From M3007 sp031398055 (GTDB taxonomy: Bacteria > Bacteroidota > Bacteroidia > Chitinophagales > Saprospiraceae), in assembly GCA_031398055.1 (NCBI GenBank), contig JANNMS010000126.1:1-64000 (forward strand): 64,000 nt of DNA, in the 5' to 3' direction. A program made the position numbers and the translations under genes. The stretch's first letter is position 1. Each line of letters starts with the position of its first letter. The notes beneath the pieces were generated by a model. It was given only the letters and a program-made list of their open reading frames with translations, was not told where the DNA came from and ran no database searches. Below, one piece after another: positions 59,869 through 64,000 of this stretch.

Positions 59869-61134
59869 TTATCTGATTTTCAATGTAATAACAGTTACTA
59901 TGGCCAATAAAATCTGCACAATCCAGAACCGCGCAGTTATCGTGACTTCATGCAAACCTTTCTTTTGAAAATGATGGTGCAGCGGCGACATTAAAAATAT
60001 CCGTCGGCCTTCGCCGTACTTTTTCTTCGTCCATTTAAAATACCAAACTTGTAAGATTACGGATAGAGTTTCTATCAAAAACACACCGCACAACAACGGA
60101 ATCAATAGTTCTTTTCTCAAAACCATGGCCATCGTGGCGATAATTCCACCCAACATCAAAGAACCAGTGTCGCCCATAAAAACTTTTGCAGGATAAACAT
60201 TGTACCAAAGAAAGCCAATACAACCTCCCAAAAGACAAGCGGCAAATATTCCCAATTCGCCCATGTTTGGAATAAACATGATGTTCAAGAACTCTGCAAA
60301 ATTGGAGTTGCCACTCACATAAGCAAACACGCCCAAAGCCGCGATAACAATCCCCGAAACGCCCGCACAAAGTCCGTCCAATCCATCTGTCAAATTCGCA
60401 CCGTTTGAAACTGCCGTAATTATTAAAACAGCAAATAAAACAAACACCAACAACACCAAATCACGGCTTGTTTTTTCACCCAAAAACCACAAGAATTTAG
60501 AGTAATCCAGTTGATTGCTTTTCAAAAACGGGACATTCGTTATCGGTGCGTTGCAATGCACGGTTTGAACACTGTCCTTCAATTGATTATCATAGATTAT
60601 AATTGATTTTGAAATGATTTTATAGTCATTTTCTATCGCCACTGATTCTGGCAAACGAACCATAATTTCATCTGTTTTCAACATCGTTATCCCAACTATC
60701 AAACCCAAACCAATCTGCCCCAGCACCTTAAAAATACTTTTTAAACCTTTTTTATCTTTTTTAAAGACTTTTATATAATCATCCGCAAATCCAATAATGC
60801 TCAACCAAGTTACGGAAACCAACATTAAAATGATATAAATATTGGTCAAATTTGCCAAAAGCAAACACGGAATGAGCGTCGCCAAAATGATAATCACACC
60901 GCCCATCGTGGGCGTTCCGGCTTTCAAATTTTCTCCGGCGAGACCCAAATTCCGTTGTTCATCACTGATTTGCAGGCTTTGCAACCAACGAACTATCCGC
61001 CCACCAAACCACAAACTGATTATCAATGATAAAAGCACGGCTGCTCCGGCTCGAAAAGAGATAAATCGAAACAGTCCAACGCCAGGGATTTCGGGGTGGT
61101 TTTCCTGTAAATATTGGAATAAATGATACAACAT
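59869..61134 (-). CDS. mraY: Phospho-N-acetylmuramoyl-pentapeptide transferase
   Basis: 421 residues from MLYHLFQYLQENHPE; an earlier frame start is repeat-derived. It is a polytopic membrane enzyme making lipid I. Motifs are KAGTPTMGGVIII, GFADDYIKVFKKDKKGL, NGANLTDGLDGLCAG, AKVFMGDTGSLMLGG and SPLHHHFQKKGLHE. It has a loop of about 70 residues between helices (around 165-235) that is longer than in Escherichia coli MraY, as is common in Bacteroidota. Confidence 0.96.
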   Translation of the reverse strand: MLYHLFQYLQENHPEIPGVGLFRFISFRAGAAVLLSLIISLWFGGRIVRWLQSLQISDEQRNLGLAGENLKAGTPTMGGVIIILATLIPCLLLANLTNIYIILMLVSVTWLSIIGFADDYIKVFKKDKKGLKSIFKVLGQIGLGLIVGITMLKTDEIMVRLPESVAIENDYKIISKSIIIYDNQLKDSVQTVHCNAPITNVPFLKSNQLDYSKFLWFLGEKTSRDLVLLVFVLFAVLIITAVSNGANLTDGLDGLCAGVSGIVIAALGVFAYVSGNSNFAEFLNIMFIPNMGELGIFAACLLGGCIGFLWYNVYPAKVFMGDTGSLMLGGIIATMAMVLRKELLIPLLCGVFLIETLSVILQVWYFKWTKKKYGEGRRIFLMSPLHHHFQKKGLHEVTITARFWIVQILLAIVTVITLKIR

Positions 61135-61170
61135 CGTTAATTGGTTGATTAGTTGACAGGTTGATTTTAC

Positions 61171-61266
61171 TGTCGGCATCAGAATTTACAGAATTTTAGA
61201 ATTAGCAGAATTGAACATCAGCCAAATTATGGAAATTCTAAAATTTTGTAAATTCTGATTCCGACA
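61171..61266. repeat. Inverted repeat, GGAATCAGAATTT family
   Basis: Arms 61171-61203 and 61234-61266 (TGTCGGCATCAGAATTTACA and its complement) pair almost completely. It lies in the murE-mraY gap; related elements are at 6.30 and 18.37 kb. Confidence 0.85.
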
Positions 61267-61354
61267 ATGTGGAGTTCGACAGCGTTGCGAGGCGATTTTT
61301 CATCGCCCCGCCAACTTTTGCTGTTCAAAATAATAGTCCCTCCACTATTATATT

Positions 61355-61435
61355 TTAGGGTTGATTGGGTTGATTAGTATTGATAAAATTGATTTCAAAA
61401 TCAACTTCATCAACCAAATCAACCCTCAAAACTTT
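61355..61435. repeat. GGTTGATT inverted repeat overlapping the murE stop
   Basis: GGGTTGATTGGGTTGATTAG and, after a spacer, AACCAAATCAACCC pair imperfectly. The right arm supplies the TGA stop of murE (GAGGGTTGA on the coding strand). Confidence 0.75.
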
Positions 61436-62903
61436 CAATCAACACCTTTTTATCGTCAAATGGATGTTTCACACCCATAATATCTTGATATTTTTCATGC
61501 CCTTTTCCCGCCACCAAAATCACATCGGTCGGTTGGGCGAGTCGGCAGGCAGTTTTTATCGCCTGTTCGCGGTTTTCGATTGTCAAAGTTTTTTTCAAAA
61601 ATTCGGGTGAAAGTCCCGCTTCCATATCTTTTAAAATTTGGGCAGGATTTTCGGTGCGCGGATTATCGGAAGTCAAAATCAGTTGGTCGCTCCATTTTGC
61701 CGCGATTTGAGCCATAATTGGTCGTTTTGTCTTGTCCCTGTCGCCGCCCGCTCCGGTCACGACGATGATTTTTGAGGTTTTCTTTTTTAGTTTTTGAATG
61801 GTTTCAAGCACTTTTTCGAGCGCGTCGGGCGTGTGGGCATAGTCAACGATGGCGATAAAATTTTTGGTCGGGTGGCTGAGGTAATCGAAACGGCCTTCCG
61901 CGCCCTGCAAATTTGAAAGTGCGGTGAGCGCGTCCATTTTCGGAACGCCGAGTTCGCGGGCGACGGCGTAGGCTGCTGTCAAATTCGAGGCATTGAATTC
62001 GCCAATCATTCGGGCAAAAATTTCAACGCCGTCCATTTGCAAATGCAGCCCGGTCAGGCTGTTTTCCAAAATTTTAGTTTTGAAATTGGCCGTGTTTTTC
62101 AATCCAAAACTCGTTTTTCGCGCGGTTGTGTTTTGTTGCATGAACTTGCCGTTTTTGTCGTCGGCGTTCGTCAAGGCAAAGGCTGAGGTGGGCAAATCAT
62201 CGAAAAACTGCTTTTTCGCGTCCCGATAATTCGCAAAAGTTTTGTGGTAATCGAGGTGGTCGTGGGTCAAATTTGTAAAAACACCGCCCGAAAAATGCAA
62301 TCCGGCGATGCGTTTTTGCTCGACGGCGTGGCTGCTGACTTCCATAAAAACGTGAGTGCAACCGCTGTCCAACATATTTTTTAACAAAAAATTCAAAGCC
62401 ACCGGGTCGGGCGTGGTGTGGGTGGCCGCGATGGTTTCGTCGCCGATTCGGTTTTCTACCGTTCCAATCAGGCCAGATTTGTGGCCGAGCGCGGTGAAAA
62501 GTTGCCAAAGCAAAGTGGCGACGGTCGTTTTTCCGTTGGTTCCGGTGATGCCGACGAGCGTCAATTTTTGGCTCGGCGAATCGTAAAATTTTGAGGCCAT
62601 TTTTCCCAAAACCTCCGCCGAGTTTTTGACTTTCACAAAAACCACATCGGGCGGCATTTTGTCGGGAAATGCTTCGCAAACGACGGCAACCGCTCCATTT
62701 TCAATTGCTTTTTCTATAAAATTATGGCCATCCGCCGCGAAACCGCGCACGGCAACGAACAAATCGCCCGTCCCTCCCGGGCCGGGCAAGCCCGCAGCAA
62801 CTGCGCGACTGTCGAAACGGATGGCCGAAATTGAAATATTTGTATTGCCCCGGATTTCGTCCGGGGTGGCGCCTTCCAGTATTTCAATGAACTTTTTTAT
62901 CAT
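61419..62903 (-). CDS. murE: UDP-MurNAc-tripeptide synthetase
   Basis: 494 residues from MIKKFIEILEGATPDE. It is a Mur ligase adding the third residue, with FDSRAVAAG, VGITGTNGKTTVATLLWQLF near 105, FTNLTHDHLDYHKT, VVTGAGGDRDKTKRP and the specificity motif TSDNPRTENP. The DNPR sequence indicates meso-diaminopimelate. A small insertion (GLPGPGGTGDLF) lies near residue 45. It is downstream of the partial ftsI with a Uma2 gene between them on the other strand. Confidence 0.96.
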   Translation of the reverse strand: MIKKFIEILEGATPDEIRGNTNISISAIRFDSRAVAAGLPGPGGTGDLFVAVRGFAADGHNFIEKAIENGAVAVVCEAFPDKMPPDVVFVKVKNSAEVLGKMASKFYDSPSQKLTLVGITGTNGKTTVATLLWQLFTALGHKSGLIGTVENRIGDETIAATHTTPDPVALNFLLKNMLDSGCTHVFMEVSSHAVEQKRIAGLHFSGGVFTNLTHDHLDYHKTFANYRDAKKQFFDDLPTSAFALTNADDKNGKFMQQNTTARKTSFGLKNTANFKTKILENSLTGLHLQMDGVEIFARMIGEFNASNLTAAYAVARELGVPKMDALTALSNLQGAEGRFDYLSHPTKNFIAIVDYAHTPDALEKVLETIQKLKKKTSKIIVVTGAGGDRDKTKRPIMAQIAAKWSDQLILTSDNPRTENPAQILKDMEAGLSPEFLKKTLTIENREQAIKTACRLAQPTDVILVAGKGHEKYQDIMGVKHPFDDKKVLIESFEG

Positions 62904-63064
62904 AATTTCGGTGAATGACAATTTTTAAAGTTGAATTTGTAAATTTTTATCCTGCAATGATTTACAATTTTTACAAGTCCGATTTTCAATTTTTTTCACC
63001 GATTGATTTTCAAAATGTAGCCCTGCGCGGGTAGTTTGGGTTAGTTTTTTCCTGGTTTTTGGTG

Positions 63065-63072
63065 TAGGTTTG
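63065..63072 (+). promoter_or_regulatory. Candidate -7 element (TAGGTTTG) for the Uma2 gene
   Basis: TAGGTTTG matches TAnnTTTG 19 bases before the ATG at 63092. A TTTG occurs upstream at a longer spacing (26 bases), so the -33 part is weak. Confidence 0.4.
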
Positions 63073-63091
63073 TGTTCTAAATTTTTCAAAA

Positions 63092-63700
63092 ATGACGAAT
63101 CTCGCGTATCCGACTGCTGTTGATTTTCCAAAAACTCGCCGTTTTACGGTCGAGGAATACATCCAATACGAGATAAAAACGAATCAAAAACATTACTTCA
63201 TCAACGGAAAACTAATACCAATGGCCGGTGGCAAACCTCCTCACACCAAAATTTCAGGCAATGTTTACTTTTGTTTGAGATTATCAACTAGACCATTAAA
63301 GCCTCGTTTTGAGGTTTTTAATTCTGAAATGAAAATTTTCATCCCCGTTTTTCAAACCTATAATTACCCAGATGCCAGTGTAATTTGTGAAAAACCAGTT
63401 TTTACAAATGACGCTGCCGAGGCTTTGAAAAATCCGGTTTTGATAGTTGAAGTGCTTTCAAAATCAACCAAATCTTATGACCAAAAAGCAAAATTCAAAG
63501 AATATCAAAGTATCCCAACTTTCCGGGAATATGTTTTAATACATCAAGACAAACCAGTCGTTCAAACTTTTTTAAAAGACAAAAACGGTTCGTGGAATCT
63601 CCATTCCGAGTTTTTTGGTTTGAATTCGATGGTCAAATTTGAATCGGTTCCGGTTGTAATTTCGATGGCAGATATTTACGAAAACGTTGATTTTGAATAA
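63092..63700 (+). CDS. Uma2 (DUF820) family PD-(D/E)XK nuclease-like protein
   Basis: A 202-residue Uma2 protein with FTVEEYIQYE, HYFINGKLIPMAGGKPPH, YPDASVICEKP (metal-binding Asp), NPVLIVEVLSKSTKSYDQKAKF (Glu and Lys) and TFREYVLIHQDKPVV. It is transcribed against the surrounding dcw genes, between murE and ftsI. This suggests that it was inserted into the cluster; its AT-rich codon use also differs from that of murE. Confidence 0.9.
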   Translation: MTNLAYPTAVDFPKTRRFTVEEYIQYEIKTNQKHYFINGKLIPMAGGKPPHTKISGNVYFCLRLSTRPLKPRFEVFNSEMKIFIPVFQTYNYPDASVICEKPVFTNDAAEALKNPVLIVEVLSKSTKSYDQKAKFKEYQSIPTFREYVLIHQDKPVVQTFLKDKNGSWNLHSEFFGLNSMVKFESVPVVISMADIYENVDFE

Positions 63701-63704
63701 GTTA

Positions 63705-64000
63705 TCACTCCAACCACAACGTAATCACCTGCCCATTCACCCTGCTCCCTGGCGCGATGCTCTGTTTCGAAACCTTTCCCAAACCTCGCGCCGCCACCCG
63801 ACAACCCCTATTTTCCAATAAATAAATCGCATCTTTCAAGCCCATCCCAACCACTGACGGAATCGTTTTGTCGGGAATATTTCGTGGTAACATATTTAAT
63901 GTATCGCGTTGGGCTTTCAAAACCACCCAATCGGTGTTGTCAGGGGTGTACGGCCAATCCAATTTCAGCCATTTCAAAGCCGATTTGATGTCGTCGCGTG
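63705..64000 (-). CDS. ftsI: C-terminal part of a penicillin-binding protein with PASTA domain (FtsI-like)
   Basis: A partial gene: the frame continues past the right edge of the window (codons RDDIKSA precede the visible part). The 90-odd residues seen include a PASTA domain (KTIPSVVGMGLKDAIYLLENRGCRV ... GSRVNGQVITLWLE). In Bacteroidota the division transpeptidase FtsI ends in such a domain and lies directly upstream of murE, as here. The transpeptidase domain itself is outside the window, so the symbol rests on context. Confidence 0.75.
   Translation of the reverse strand, partial: RDDIKSALKWLKLDWPYTPDNTDWVVLKAQRDTLNMLPRNIPDKTIPSVVGMGLKDAIYLLENRGCRVAARGLGKVSKQSIAPGSRVNGQVITLWLE

Overview
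The window looks like part of a chromosome from an uncultured or little-studied member of Bacteroidota, most likely a Saprospiria-type lineage. The evidence is internal. Secreted proteins end in type IX secretion (T9SS) sorting domains, and a giant protein carries SprB-type repeats with a gliding-motility C-terminal domain. There are two ECF sigma factor/membrane-barrel loci, long-form HisG, bifunctional HisB and HisIE, a Bacteroidota-style FtsZ tail and promoters of the TAnnTTTG type. Nearly all genes lie on the minus strand. No tRNA, rRNA, CRISPR array, transposase or phage gene was seen.

Layout. 1-4.1 kb: rimM, a lipoprotein, a membrane-anchored protein with a C-terminal barrel-like domain, and its ECF sigma factor. 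4.1-9.9 kb: three T9SS-exported proteins, including a gingipain-family (C25) protease. 10-15 kb: small unknown genes, a Uma2-type nuclease gene, a dynamin-family GTPase, a ComEC-like metallo-beta-lactamase hydrolase and a WbqC-like gene. 15-20 kb: hemC-hemD fusion, 5-aminolevulinate synthase, precorrin-2 dehydrogenase and sulfite reductase hemoprotein (cysI). 20-28 kb: a complete histidine operon in the order hisG-D-C-B-H-A-F-IE. 28-34 kb: peroxiredoxin, cysJ, cobA, cysH and hemB. Upstream of cysH is a 5' leader with a predicted 34-residue peptide ending in CCCHCCCC. 34-45 kb: a T9SS protein, a Uma2 gene, the SprB-repeat giant and a second barrel/ECF sigma pair. 45-49.5 kb: small genes, a frameshifted metF, a PhyH-type dioxygenase and a GYF-domain membrane protein. 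49.5-64 kb: a division and cell wall (dcw) cluster, read as ftsI(partial)-murE-mraY-murD-ftsW-murG-mscS-murC-ftsQ-ftsA-small TM protein-ftsZ.

How the genes fit together. The hem, met8 and cobA genes make uroporphyrinogen III and then siroheme, the cofactor of CysI. CysH and CysIJ reduce activated sulfate to sulfide. ALAS appears where Bacteroidota would normally carry the glutamate (C5) route. The polycysteine leader would let cysteinyl-tRNA supply tune the cysH-cobA-cysJ unit.

The second main theme is a dense set of intergenic inverted and tandem repeats in at least nine sequence families. They sit between almost every pair of co-directional genes, sometimes supply stop codons or C-terminal codons, and in one gene lie inside the coding sequence.

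The strongest candidates for undescribed biology are the Cys-codon leader/attenuator upstream of cysH, the sigma factor/inner-membrane-anchored-barrel architecture seen twice, and the repeat families with the protein tails derived from them.
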